Of a stretch of 46,425 bases of DNA, positions 22,323-32,856 are shown in pieces. Both the position numbers and the translations under genes were made by a program. The notes beneath the pieces are model-generated. The model worked only from the letters and a program-made list of their open reading frames with translations. It ran no database searches and had not been told where the DNA came from. The DNA lies in assembly GCA_003427395.1 (NCBI GenBank), contig BFEA01000154.1:1751586-1798010 (forward strand). Direction: 5' to 3'. Position 1 is the stretch's first letter; the number at the start of each line of letters is the position of its first letter. Origin of the DNA: Chara braunii. Its lineage: Eukaryota; Streptophyta; Charophyceae; Charales; Characeae.

Positions 22323-23145
22323 AGCTAGACCACCCAAACTTATGGAACATGTCTAGCTCAACCATGGAGTATACACAAACACAGGGCACAACAACTTTTC
22401 TCTTCTTTGGGTACAGGACTAGGCCACCCTAGTCGCCCTGAACTGTTTAAATATCCCAACTTTATATAATTGTCTGCACTTAGTCTTTTGAGGTAGCATA
22501 TAACTGAACCGATCATCTTCAACTCAAGATTCAGTCTGCCCCTTCGTACCACACATTTATTCTTAATTCATACTCTCTTCAGTTGGTAATAAGCTATAGT
22601 CAAACCACCCAAACTTATGGGACTCTGTCTGACAAGCCTGTTTATCATAGATAAAAAAATTACAATAAAGTATGACCAAATTATATCCTTTGGGTTCCAG
22701 CATGTGCGAGGCATTTGGACCAAGACCACCCAAACTTATGGAACATGTCTGGTCCTCCGCCTGATTCATTCTTCTTAAAGTCAAAGCAGGAATAGACTGA
22801 GCCACCCAAACTTATGGAACATGCTCAGACCTCCTCGTTCAGAAACTGAAGAAACTGATAAAAACCCAAGTAAACAAGGCAACCAAGCCACCCAAACTTA
22901 TGAAACATGTTTGGTCCCTGAAAAATCATTCACATTCAGCCTTCACAAGTCAGAGCAATCGGGCCACCTAAACTTATAGAATGGTCGGACTCTCCATGCA
23001 ATTCCACAACACCGAGTCTCCCCAAACTTATAAGGACTTCCCAGCCTCTAGAGCAATCAGACCACCCAAACTAATGAAATGGTCTGATGCTCCAAGCAAT
23101 CCAAAATAAACATAGCATTGAGTCTCCCCAAACTTAAGGGGACTT
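22323..23145. repeat. Array of about ten hairpins with conserved loop and covarying stems
   Basis: A loop of consensus CACCCAAACTTATGGAACAT is flanked by arms that differ in sequence from copy to copy but remain complementary. Examples: AGCTAGAC/GTCTAGCT (22323-22330, 22351-22358); GTCAAAC/GTCTGAC (22599-22605, 22627-22633, one mismatch); GGACCA-A-GAC/GTCTGGTCC (22717-22726, 22747-22755); CTGAGC/GCTCAG (22797-22802, 22823-22828); ACCAAGC/GTTTGGT with a G-T pair (22882-22888, 22909-22915); GAGC-A-ATCAGACCA/TGGTCTGATGCTC (23051-23064, 23080-23092). A second loop type, TCCCCAAACTTA, with GAGTC/GACTT arms is at 23014-23039 and about 23120-23145. A loop-deleted copy, GACTAGG/CCTAGTC, is at 22417-22434. 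Changes on both arms that keep pairing argue for selection on, or propagation as, a folded structure. Function unknown. Confidence 0.85.
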
Positions 23146-23984
23146 CCCAACTTTAGTCGACCCAGTCAAACATGCAATACTGCCTACTTCCCATCCTTTC
23201 CCCCAGAGGCAATCCCATAGTCTGCTTTCAGTCCAACAAAAAAACTGAAACTGACATTGTACATACATTCCTTTACTTAGTCTGGTTATGCCATAAAAGT
23301 CAGATTGAAAGACTAAATAAAGAGACAGGCAACATACTCAATCAAACATAACAATGAATATAAGTATCGGTTATAAGCAGGTTTATAGAAGGAAATTCCC
23401 TGCCTCCAAAACTCATTCTGAGTTCCGACAGAGCTCCCGCAATCGGTGGGCTGACTCCCCACAGAGTCTCGCTCCGGTCCTACGGGTTGCAATCTCGCCT
23501 GCCGCCTTCCTCTCATAACCAGGATTAGACTGAGAGTTAGAAAAATAAAATGAGGGGTTTCAGACTCTCGAGATACAAGAAGGGGACAACTCAACTCCCA
23601 TGAGAGGGCCTTGTTGCCTTGATGTTACTGATGGCCCCGCAATGATGGCCAACATGCGCAGCCCTTGGTGAACTGAAGTCAACTCTTGACTGTTCACTCC
23701 CTGATGATCCTCCCAATCGTAGCGGTAACCCCCTTTGCATAAGGTAATCACACCTACAAGTCACACCATCTTCCCCTCCAATCGAATTGTTGCCTCATAG
23801 CCTAGAGAAGGTATAATCAAGCAGAGCACATGTCCTGCGCAAAAACTGCACGCAGAAGACAAAGCACCGTAATAGTACGTAGCACAGACCACACCACACT
23901 CGTAGCCAGCAGTGTAAGGTCAATGCGAAGGTCTGCAGTTTCATGTCCACCCTCCTGCCCTCCAGCCCGTAGTGGACAGCAAAT

Positions 23985-25335
23985 CACTCAACAGGTAAGT
24001 CTTGCAACGTCGTCGCTCTCCCTCTAGCTGTGCCCAACTAATTCAGATTGAAACTGCAGCCACACAGCCTAAAAGCCCTGTGCCTGCAGTATGCAGAAAC
24101 TCTAGTGACCGTGCCATGCACAACAAGTCACGGTATTGGTAACTGTGAGCCACTGTGTAGAAACCCCCCCCTCTGCAATGGCGGCCAGAATGCGCAGCAA
24201 AAACAACCGAACCGCAGTCAAACTGTCCGTTATTGACTCGTCGGCGGCTCTCCCATTTTGCAACAAGGACCCTCATCCTTCAAAGGCTCAGCCATTCCGC
24301 CGCTTCGTGACTAAAAATGCACAGGCTACAGCTTAAGACCCGACTGTGATAAAAAAAAACGAAAGCATAACCTCTTTTCTGCGCCCCACAGCATGACCGC
24401 ACCGCAGGCCGACTGACCATGCAGTGTGCAGAGCCTACACAGCTATCGGTCGTGCCACCCTTACCGAACTTTGATAAGTATCCAACCCCGGGCTGGACTC
24501 ATGCCGCTTTGGCCCGATGGGATGAGCAACTCACCAATTAACAAGTAACCCAGCACTTCCCGGCCCGCCTGGAACTACTTTGACCTGCACAACAGGACGT
24601 GCGCTGACCAGCAAATAAGCCTACAGTCCTACGGTTGGGCTTCCACGCGACAGGCCGGGCTGCACACAACTCAGCAGGTAAGCCTTTCAAGCCGTAACTT
24701 GCCATTCGTTACCGTCATTGACAGGACGGTTCTGCACAGTTCAACAATCCCTGACTGCTCTTGTCCGACACTGAACACCTAAGTAAGCTATTGCCTTCGC
24801 GGCTCATTCTTTGTTTTTTTCGCTCTGTGAGATATCGACACAATTGCCCCTCAGGTAGACTCCCGATCTTGCCTTTCGGTCCTCTCCACTTCACATGGTA
24901 GGATTGGCAATGATCTCAGTCAACAGGTGAGTCTCCAACTTAGCCCGGGCGCCTCACACAACTTCTACAGAAGCGACAAGCAAACTGGAATGAATCTTTC
25001 GCTAGGACACGAAAAGATATACTGCTTCATACTCCGTACCTCCGCTTGCCTCCAACCAGGGATGTAGCTTGTCCACCCTCTCTTTCTCTCTCCCTCCCTC
25101 TCTTCAAGACAAACCCGACTTCACACCCCCGAACGACCCTTCCGCCAAAGTCGAGAAACGTAGGTAGCTTTCCGTCCACTCATGCAGAGAGGTAGAGGAA
25201 GGTTACTCTAGCGCACCGACCATCTGGTAAGTCTCCAGCCCCGCTGCCTAGCCTCACGCATCTTCCATCGTCAGAAAAAGCAGAAAGCAAATCCGAACGA
25301 ATCTTCCCCTAGTGCACGGAAAGATACATCGCATT
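23985..25335. repeat. Diverged direct repeats containing GGTAAGT-like motifs
   Basis: CAACAGGTAAGTCTTGC (about 23990), CAGCAGGTAAGCC (about 24672), CAACAGGTGAGTCTCCAAC (about 24925) and TCTGGTAAGTCTCCAGC (about 25225) recur. The last two are followed by about 100 bp of similar sequence (GCCTCAC, AGCAAA, GAATCTT, CTAG, CACG, AAAGATA), giving a direct repeat about 300 bp apart. The motif looks like a 5' splice site, but no coding exon precedes any copy that I can recognise. Confidence 0.5.
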
Positions 25336-25399
25336 ACTTTCACAATTATTATTTTGTTTTGGGCGCAGCGGTTAGTACCAACTCCAGCTAGATCACTAA

Positions 25400-27000
25400 T
25401 CCATAGTCGAAAATGACTTTGCCATCATGTTCGCAATGGTAAAAAACCTTGATTCGGTCTCCCTCCTCGCCCGATCCTATCAAGAATCGCGCGAGTTATC
25501 CTTTTCTCGCTGCGCTTCGGTCATCCCCCCGCCATCTCCCGACGCACTGTTTCTCTTATCTAGCTCTCACCTCACTACTCTAGAGCTAAAACTAACACTA
25601 CTACTGACTCGGCCCTACCTCAAAACCATGGATTCAACTTTCATCCTGCCGAAATCCATTCGGAAACGCATGCAGTATGCGTTTCCCACCCTTCTTCTTC
25701 CTTTTTCCCGCTATATCTCCGTGCACTAATTTTCCCTCCTACGTCCCTTTCTACTAACTTTCGTACCATTTTGAGTCCACCAACTGATTCGCCCTACACA
25801 AAAACCCCCGAATCACCCTTTAGATCACTTGGTTCTGATGTGAATCGATCAAGCCATGGCCATCTGGCTGCGCCCAGCCCATCGCCCCGCCATTCCCATT
25901 CCTCCATGCGCCGAATGCACCCGACGCGAATTCGCGCCCGAGTTCATTCCGCCCCGTTTTTCCCTTCTATTGTTGCGTCTGACCCTCAGTCGGCCCCAAT
26001 CTGCCTCAGCGCTCCCGCTACCTCTCTCGTGTCTTCGCTCTTGATGCCTCCGCATTCCCTCGCTCCCTGGGGCTCCTCTCTCCGATTCGATCCGGCGCGG
26101 AAACGCGCCCAGATTCATCCCCTCTGCCTTTCCCCGACTCCTCTCTGTTGCTGCCGTCGTCCCTGCTCTACCTCACCGTCCTAGCGCCTGTTGTCCACTG
26201 CCTCTCCATGCTGCTGCCCGTCGGCCGCTGCCTCCCCGTAGTGTCTTAGTGCTCGTCCGGTTTCAGTCCGACGCTACCACCTCCCTTTCGCTTGCTCGGC
26301 CTGGCTCTACTCCTCCGGCCAGCGTTTCCCCAGGCAGTAGCGGACCCGCAGTCCGCTGCTTAGAGATATGTCGTCGGTCCCCATCCCCCGCTTGCTGCTG
26401 CCTGAGCGGCTCCTGTCACTCATTGGGGAGGGGACTTAGGGAGAGGCACAGCGACTGGCCCCTTCGAAGGGGTTCGGTCCTAATGCTACAGACTAACCCC
26501 CCCCCCTGGCCGATATCACCCGCCTGGTGCAGCAGGCGTCACACCTGTTGGTGATTGCAGTTCCACATGTTCCTTTGTTGGAGGCTTGAGCACGGATGTG
26601 GCTGCTACGGGCTCCCCTTAATGCCATAAAGGGGCAACTTCGGCGTAGTCGCGAAAACAGTTCGTAATCGCACCGCCGGCAACCCTGCGAATACAACACA
26701 CCCCCACGCGACCTCACTGGGCCCGAAATGAAGGTCATATACGTATATACGTTCTGCATTACCGACCCTCCTGCCTCGGGTGCAGTTACAAACTCAGGCC
26801 TTGACCGCGCCGTGTTCTCTTAGCAACGGCGTGGTAAGGACTTTCGCCAGTATCCCGAACACGCGGGCTCGTCGGACAAGGGGCGCACCCAAGGTCCTTG
26901 GCTGCCGTGACGGCGACCCGTGTCCGTCGACGGCCTCAAATACCAAGGTAGAAACAATAAAAACAAACAAATAAACAAATAAATAAAAAAAATTGAGAAT
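25400..27000. other. GC-rich segment without recognisable gene
   Basis: Several frames of up to about 137 residues are open here because of base composition, with Ser/Pro/Arg-rich translations that show no domain I recognise. Small palindromes such as CCCCTTCGAAGGGG occur. I do not call a gene. Confidence 0.4.
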
Positions 27001-27169
27001 GAGCGCCGCACATTCCCTAGTCTGTGACGCCGCACACGCCCAGGCAGCGCATGGTTGCGCCTCGCCGTCAATACCCAACGTGCCACTCACCCAGACGAGG
27101 ACCCAAACTTCCTCTCGCGCGCGCCGTCAGACGGGCGAGGCTGCACTGATGTAACTTGCAAAAAACACG

Positions 27170-27195
27170 CCAAATACCCTTGTAAGGGTATTTGG
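27170..27195. repeat. Perfect 12-bp inverted repeat at the right edge of element 2
   Basis: CCAAATACCCTT, a two-base spacer and AAGGGTATTTGG form a perfect hairpin exactly where LINE copy B coding sequence is lost. It may mark an insertion junction or a repair scar. Confidence 0.7.
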
Positions 27196-27881
27196 TACGA
27201 CATCGCCTCTAGCCAAGATGAAGTCCAGCCTTCTTTTAGGCTGTGGTGTGTTAGCCCGGTGCATCCGGGTTTATGATTCTGTACACGTCCAATAAGCTCC
27301 TGGGATTCCATAAAAGCACTCAACAGCAGAGCACCTTCTCTAACTTGAATGGGGGTGGAGAAAGGAGAATCAAGACCAGGGTTTGATACACAGTTCCAAT
27401 CCCCCATTATGAGCAAATTTTCTGCATCAGGTATTATTTTTGGAAGGTTTGCAAAGAAGTTGAGTCTTACAGGATGGTCTACTGGAGCGTACACGGCCAT
27501 AATTGCCCAATCCTCATCTGCAACGACCAGTTTCATCCAGGCCCATCTTCCCTCAACGTCGGAACAAATATCAATTACCTCTACGTCCAGGTCTTTCTCA
27601 ATTAGGATTGCTACACCACCCTTGGTGCCATCCGCCGGGAACCAAATCTGAGGGTCCGGCCACCAGTTTTGCATATCTGCCCAATTTTTGTTGTTTATTT
27701 TCGTTTCTTGAAGGCAGATCACCTGAACGTGCTGAGCGTGTAGCCAATCTCTAACTCTCTCTCTCTTAAACGTGTTACTATTGTCACCAAGACCTCGTAC
27801 ATTCCATGTGCCCAGCCCGATTTTATTAGGAAGCACCATCCTTGATGGATGTATGACTATCTGGATTTTGGATATGGTCAA
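27196..27881 (-). pseudogene. LINE copy B, APE-type endonuclease domain
   Basis: Minus-strand frame starting near MVLPNKIGLG (about 27842). Endonuclease motifs appear in order: TWNVRGL (Asn), LQETK (catalytic Glu), GGVAILIEKDL, MAVYAP, LLIMGDWNCVSNP (Asp/Asn) and THHSLKEGW. The C-terminal SDHHPI motif is missing here and is found instead at about 19690, on the other side of element 2, which shows that one domain was split by the insertion. In this family the enzyme nicks target DNA to prime reverse transcription. The frame is otherwise intact. Confidence 0.87.
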
Positions 27882-29940
27882 TGGCTGCTACCGGGGCGTC
27901 CGAGGGGATAGGGGGAAGGGGGGATACTGCAAATTTTTCCCCAACTGAAAAAGTTAATATTTTTCCCTGTCCTCCTCTTTAGCAGTGTGTCAGCGAAAGA
28001 CTCTGAGTCCGCCATTAGGATGCTCCTATTATCTGTCTGAGCTGACCAATCTGTGACATTAGCATTAAGGTTGGACACTAGCTTCACACCCGCCGAAGTG
28101 TCAGAGTTGGAGGTGGCTAGGTGTGCCATTTCCAACCAATAGATAGCAAGGTCATCCCATTTGGTTTTATTGTCTGGTATATAATTAATGTCCAAAAACA
28201 CAATCAGAAGGCGGACCTTTCCCCCGTCAGATGTTTCAGCCAGGTGGCGAGCCATTTTGGGTTCCGGCAGTAAACTCACCTCCCCCAGGGATTGCAACAC
28301 CTGCTGTTTCACCATATTACAGACCATGATCGGGGACGAGTTGCTTCTTAGCAGGATTGTTGGCAGACCCAACTTTTCATCTCTACCCTTCAAGGTAAGA
28401 AATATGGGATATAGACCATCGTGAGAGCAGATTATGGGAATGAGAAAGTCTGTAACCAACCCCTTGGACCTATCGCCCCTCGACAAAGTCTTGACCGAGG
28501 CAGATAGGGCCAGGGATTTTCTTGCTATTTTTAGTCACTTGCGTCCTTCCCCGTTTTTTGGGAGAACTTTTGACAATGTCCTCCATGCCCAGACTGTTCT
28601 CGTGTTCCAATAATCTGGCCTTAAATTTCAGGATTCTTCAAGTTACCAAGGTCCCGTTGACTTTTCCGGGTGAGGGACGATCCCCCCTTTGAGCGAGGGT
28701 CCTGTAACTGCACGAGACCTTCGTCATCCGCCTCTGCTTCCCTTTTCTTGGCCTTTGCCTGTGATGATGCCCTCAGGTGTCTCCCTTCTCCTGTTCCTCT
28801 TGTTTCTCGTCCAAGTTCCCTTCCCCGACTCCTACCAACCTTCTCTTGTCCCGAATTCAATTTGTCTGTTTGGCAGTATCCTCTTCTGTCGTTTTCTCGG
28901 ACTTCTGTCCAACGGGACCCATTCCCTTCCCTTCTTGGCCTCTGCATCCTTACGAACCGAGGCTGAAACCAACTTAGCCCCCTTGGTCGGGGTCTGTTTC
29001 TCCCCCCATTGCTTTTTTTTCTTCTTTGCCTTGTGGGTCTTCTTCATCAAGATGTCCTTGTACGTTGGGGAGACAGGATTCTGTGTAAATCCTTGGTAAT
29101 GCCCACCTGTCTCCTAGTGGTGGTCGGGGTCGGGTCATCCCCGTCCCTCATTTCGTGGGGGGTTCCTTTACCTAATGTGCCTTCCTCATCCTTATCCCCA
29201 TCCTTATCCTTGCCCCTTCCGGAGTTTAGACTGAGCCTTTTAGAGGGACAGGAGTCGTCCTCTTCGGAGTGAAAGTGCTGACGACACTTCTTGCACCAAG
29301 GAGTTTGTGCATGCACTACCTCAACTTCAACGTACCCTCCTCTTTTCATGTCAATAATCAAATACGGTTTATACCTAACTCGCGCAGCAGGTTCCAAGTC
29401 ACATTTACCAGTTCGGGGGTGGACTTCTCGGCATATGTATCATGTTTTTTCAGGATTTTGCCGAAGGCCTTCTCCACTGCCGCCTGAAGGGAAGGTAGTG
29501 CAGCAACCAGTATTTGTTTGCATCTTATCCAGAAATACGAGTATCTCATGGATTCGTGCCAGTCGAACAGCTCCTGCTCTGACATCCATGGCCGAAAGGA
29601 AAGAGTGTAGGCTTTATCTCCTAACACGATTTTGTCTTCCTTTTTCCGGAGCACCCAGGTAGCAATTTGCGGTGCGGAGGCAATATATGTGGTCAGGTTA
29701 TAGCCTTCGTTGTGGAAGACCCCCCGTTTTGGTGGGGCATCAATGACTCGACTTTTTGCCCACCCGTTTTCATACATCCAAGTGAGGCGAATTTCGACTT
29801 TAACCGGGATGGACTTCGAATCACCTCCAAAGAAGACTGACACTGCATTCTCCCTCAGCCATTCCTCTTGGATGGCATACACCTCTGGGTTAACTACAAC
29901 TCGTACATAGACAAAATGGCGTGCGACGGAAAATTAGCGG
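27882..29940 (-). pseudogene. LINE copy B, ORF1-like region
   Basis: The minus-strand frames 29358-29940, 29047-29397, 28621-28947 and 27878-28486 are pieces of one ORF1-type protein. The N-terminal part (VSVFFGGDSKSIPVKVEIR, MYENGWAKS, LSFRPWMSEQELFDWHESM) is conserved in LINE copy A, so it was a real protein. A zinc-knuckle-like CKKCRQHFHSEEDDSC follows at about 29290, then a basic/acidic linker and a C-terminal part of about 200 residues. ORF1 proteins of LINEs are RNA-binding chaperones; assignment rests on position, the Cys/His cluster and conservation between copies. The 5' end abuts the mitochondrial-like segment, so the first residues are uncertain. Confidence 0.78.
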
Positions 29941-30131
29941 TAATCGCGTGCGCTAAACTCCGCTTCGGCGGTGTTTTACCGCTTAAGTGCGATTAGGGTT
30001 AATTTTTGATGGCAATGGAGTGTGTTCGCTTTTCAACCATCTCTATCGTTCGTTGCCATCTTTGGGAGACATGGTTCAAGCCCGGACCTATCAATTTCTT
30101 GTGCAAAGAAGAGCCATACTAATACTACGCG

Positions 30132-30204
30132 CGCGGGATAGAGTAATTGGTAACTCGTCAGGCTCATAATCTGAATGTTGTAGGTTCAAATCCTACTCCC
30201 GCCA
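30132..30204 (+). tRNA. trnfM: tRNA-fMet (CAU), mitochondrial type
   Basis: Full cloverleaf: acceptor CGCGGGA/TCCCGCC with an unpaired first position (C1:C72), as expected for bacterial-type initiator tRNAs; D stem GAGT/ACTC; anticodon stem TCAGG/TCTGA around the loop CTCATAA (anticodon CAT); T stem GTAGG/CCTAC with loop TTCAAAT. The 3' base is A73. CCA is not encoded. Confidence 0.85.
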
Positions 30205-30638
30205 ATCTTCCACCAATCTCTATTGGTGGAATGCCTTCAAAACCGGTCGAAGCCGAAGGCCTGACTTTAGTGAGTCCACGCAAGAAGAGACATTGGATCT
30301 CGTACTCGACTAATTATGTACAAAGTGCAGCAATTCGGACATCTCCGCCGAATTGCTGGAGATTTTTGACCACAAAGGAGCGAAGCCGCTACCATTCCAT
30401 TTTTTCCGAAACCGAAAGGAACTACTATGATTTTACATAATCGAGGAAGCCGCCAGGCTGTTGTATAATGAAGTTTTAATAACAAATCTTGACGTAACAC
30501 ATTTTCATAATGAAAACGGAGTCTATTTGGACCATTTATCGTTGATTACCCAAATCGCCGATTTTGTCAAAATCAATGCGGCAGAGGCTCGCCAGCACTT
30601 CCTTCGTTCGTGCCTCTGCCAATCCTCAGAAGCGATGA

Positions 30639-30836
<198 letters not shown>

Positions 30837-31240
30837 TGAGAAGAGAGCATGAAATTTATGAACGCGTCGTGGTAGTGCCTTGTGCGTGGAAAAGCAACGA
30901 CGAAACCCTCCTGAAGCGACCGACCTCGCTGAGCCTTTTTGGTAGGGGAGACGATGCTGAACCTGGGTCCAATGGACAAAATTGTTCTATTTGAGTGTAA
31001 TTTCTTTCTTGTTGGTTTTTTTTCTTATTTATTATTGGGTAGTTCCCATTATTTGGAACTTGTTGTTTACCTTAAATACAACATCTACGAATTTACTACA
31101 CATTCAGTTACAACCGAAGGCGGCCAATAAGACACTAACCCCACCCCCGCGTCCGGGGGGACGCGTGGATGAGCGCATACATAAATAAAATAAGCTGCTT
31201 GTTTTGTTGTGGCGGCTGCGTTGACTCTTTTGGGTGAGTT

Positions 31241-31314
31241 GCATTCTTAGCTCAGCTGGATAGAGCAACAACCTTCTAAGTTGAAGGTCACAGGTTCAAA
31301 TCCTGTAGGATGCT
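31241..31314 (+). tRNA. trnR: tRNA-Arg (UCU), mitochondrial type
   Basis: Acceptor GCATTCT/AGGATGC (one G-T pair), D stem GCTC/GAGC, anticodon loop CTTCTAA giving UCU, anticodon stem with one A-A mismatch at its base, and T stem ACAGG/CCTGT with loop TTCAAAT. The next tRNA starts only 9 bases downstream. Confidence 0.85.
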
Positions 31315-31323
31315 GAATTCTTC

Positions 31324-31410
31324 GGGAGAGTGGCCGAGTGGTTACAAGCGACAGACTGTAAATCTGTTGAAGGTTATATTTCTACGTAGGTTCGAATCCT
31401 GCCTCTCCCA
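31324..31410 (+). tRNA. trnY: tRNA-Tyr (GUA), mitochondrial type
   Basis: Class II tRNA with acceptor GGGAGAG/CTCTCCC, anticodon loop CTGTAAA (GTA), a long variable arm (GAAGG ... CTACG) and T arm with TTCGAAT. Closely resembles plant mitochondrial trnY. Length 87 including A73. Confidence 0.88.
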
Positions 31411-31420
31411 CTTCGTGGCC

Positions 31421-31979
31421 TTCATACATTCATGAATTACAAACTCAAGACCCACACAGGAAGACCTCTCCGGAGTGGAAGCATGGGTAATTTTCTTTCC
31501 CCGGAAAGCTCAGGGTGGGACTTATGAGATTGCAGGCTTATCCCTATTTATATAGGCTTCCTTATTGTCTCTCTTTACTTTTATTATAAGCCCTGAGTTA
31601 TTTGTTGTGGGGTTGTTTCGTAGGACTATTAAACCATAGGAGTAACCTCCGCCGGTTCCTGGTGTAGTTTTCCCCCGCTGACACTATGGGTGAGGTAAGG
31701 GAAGACCGGGTTGTCAGATTGATGAATCCCAGAATAGCGCCGTGACCATACGCCGACGGCGACCACGCCGCCCGCCGCCCGCCGCCCGCCGCCCGCCGCT
31801 CGCGCGCCGCCGAACACCGGCCACCTCGGAAGTCTCGTACACAAACAAGAAGTCCTCTTCGTCTTCTTCTGCGTCTTCTTCTTCTTCTTCACTGCTCTCG
31901 ACATCTCCCTCTGTAGAACGGGAGAGCTGGGTGGTCAACGCTCGACTGCCGGAAAGTCAACGCCCCTAATACCCTTCCC
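31421..31979. other. Non-coding spacer with CCG and TCT microsatellites
   Basis: No gene supported. (CCGCCCG)n-like repeats at about 31766-31800 and (TCT)n at about 31856-31892 give low-complexity acidic or Arg-rich translations that I reject as proteins. Confidence 0.5.
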
Positions 31980-31987
31980 CTCCCCCN

Positions 31988-32225
31988 CCCAGACTGAGTT
32001 ACTGCAGTAAAAGAACAGACCCTCCACCCTGCAGTAAAAGAACAGACCCCCCAGACCTAGGTCCAGAACGTGTCCGCCTGGACAAGTCAAGGAACAAACC
32101 CGCCAGACTGATTTACTGCAGTAAAAGAACAGACCCCCCACCCTGCAGTAAAAGAACAGACCCCCCAGACCTAGGTCCAGAACGTGTCCGCCTGGACCAC
32201 TCAAGGAACAAACCCCCCAGACTGA
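31988..32225. repeat. Tandem repeat, unit about 117 bp, two copies
   Basis: The block ACTGAGTTACTGCAGTAAAAG ... GTGTCCGCCTGGAC ... AAGGAACAAACC occurs at about 31992-32107 and 32108-32219, and starts again at about 32219. Inside each unit GCAGTAAAAGAACAGACCCC is itself repeated twice. An ambiguous base N at 31987 sits just before the array, a sign of assembly difficulty. Confidence 0.85.
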
Positions 32226-32395
32226 GTTGCTGCTGGAATCTGAGAATCAGCAACACGAGCCTGGGTCTAGAATGTGTAGGTAGGTGCAGTGAAGGAACAC
32301 AGCACCCAGAGTAAGGGTCAGCTGAAATGTGGGAATGGGAAGCAGTGAGAGTGGGAGTGGGAGAGACAGGGTGACCGTCAGAAGTCCAGCAGTGA

Positions 32396-32856
32396 GAGAA
32401 TAGGATCGTCAAGTGGGAGGTAGTGAGAGAATAGGATCGTCAAGTGAGCATGTTACTTGACGATCGTCAAGTGGCAGAAGTCCAGTGAGAATAGAGGATC
32501 GTCAGAAGCTAGTGAGAAGTTTGAGAACGTGGTTGTTGTAAGCGCAATGACACTGATGTACACCTGGATGACAGAAGTGATCTGGAGGAAAGTAGTAGCA
32601 GCAGCAGTGCAATGCTCGTTGCCCTGTGTGTCATCTGGCGAAGCAACAGCCCAGTCAGGGCCAGGCACGGCTGAGCTCATATGAGGTCGAAGAAGCGTCA
32701 AGCGTTGATTGGACAGAAGAAGTGAGCGTTGGAGCAGTGCAACACTCGTTGCCCTGTGTGTCATCTGGCGAAGCAACAGCCCAGTCAGGGCCAGACACAG
32801 CTGAGCTCATATGGGGTCGAAGAAGCGTCAAGCGTTGATCGGACAGAGGAAGTGAG
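32396..32856. repeat. Two further short tandem repeat families
   Basis: GAGAATAGGATCGTCAAGTG recurs at about 32396 and 32427, with shorter relatives to 32510. A larger unit of about 131 bp (GTGCAAYRCTCGTTGCCCTG ... GGGCCAGRCACRGCTGAGCT ... AAGCGTCAAGCGTTGAT) is at about 32606-32720 and 32737-32841. No protein supported. Confidence 0.75.

Larger units (their letters stand above)
19752..27195. mobile_element. Element 2: 7.4-kb non-coding block inserted in the endonuclease region of LINE copy B
   Basis: The left end (TGTTTCGCGCATCGG then ACAAGGCAGTGCGGGACCCT) matches the TIR of element 1, and 19752-22000 aligns with element 1 in inverted orientation. The right boundary is placed where LINE B coding sequence resumes at about 27196. 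I do not find the partner TIR there, so the right end may be truncated or replaced. Sub-regions are: TIR and subterminal part to about 20760; A/T-rich interior with tandem units at 21500-22030; a hairpin array at 22323-23145; a segment with GGTAAGT-containing repeats at 23985-25330; a GC-rich segment at 25400-27000. I cannot recognise any protein. The boundary call is partly inference from the split LINE. Confidence 0.6.

Noticed and set aside
22563-22805. Peptide MFHKFGW recurring on the minus strand of the hairpin loops
   Set aside because: The loop encodes it in one frame, but flanking residues are unrelated, stops intervene, and the arms vary in a way that keeps base pairing rather than amino acids.
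22323-23145. CRISPR array
   Set aside because: Repeat spacing is irregular (about 50-265 bp), the stems vary and the setting is eukaryotic.
25771-26184. 137-codon Ser/Pro-rich frame
   Set aside because: GC-rich low-complexity translation, no domain, and overlapping frames are open too.
26794-27090. RT-like phrase FGILAKVLTTPLL on the minus strand
   Set aside because: Too short and without neighbouring RT motifs; probably chance in GC-rich DNA.
31714-31938. Acidic EEEEEDAEEDEED frame
   Set aside because: It is the translation of a (TCT)n microsatellite.
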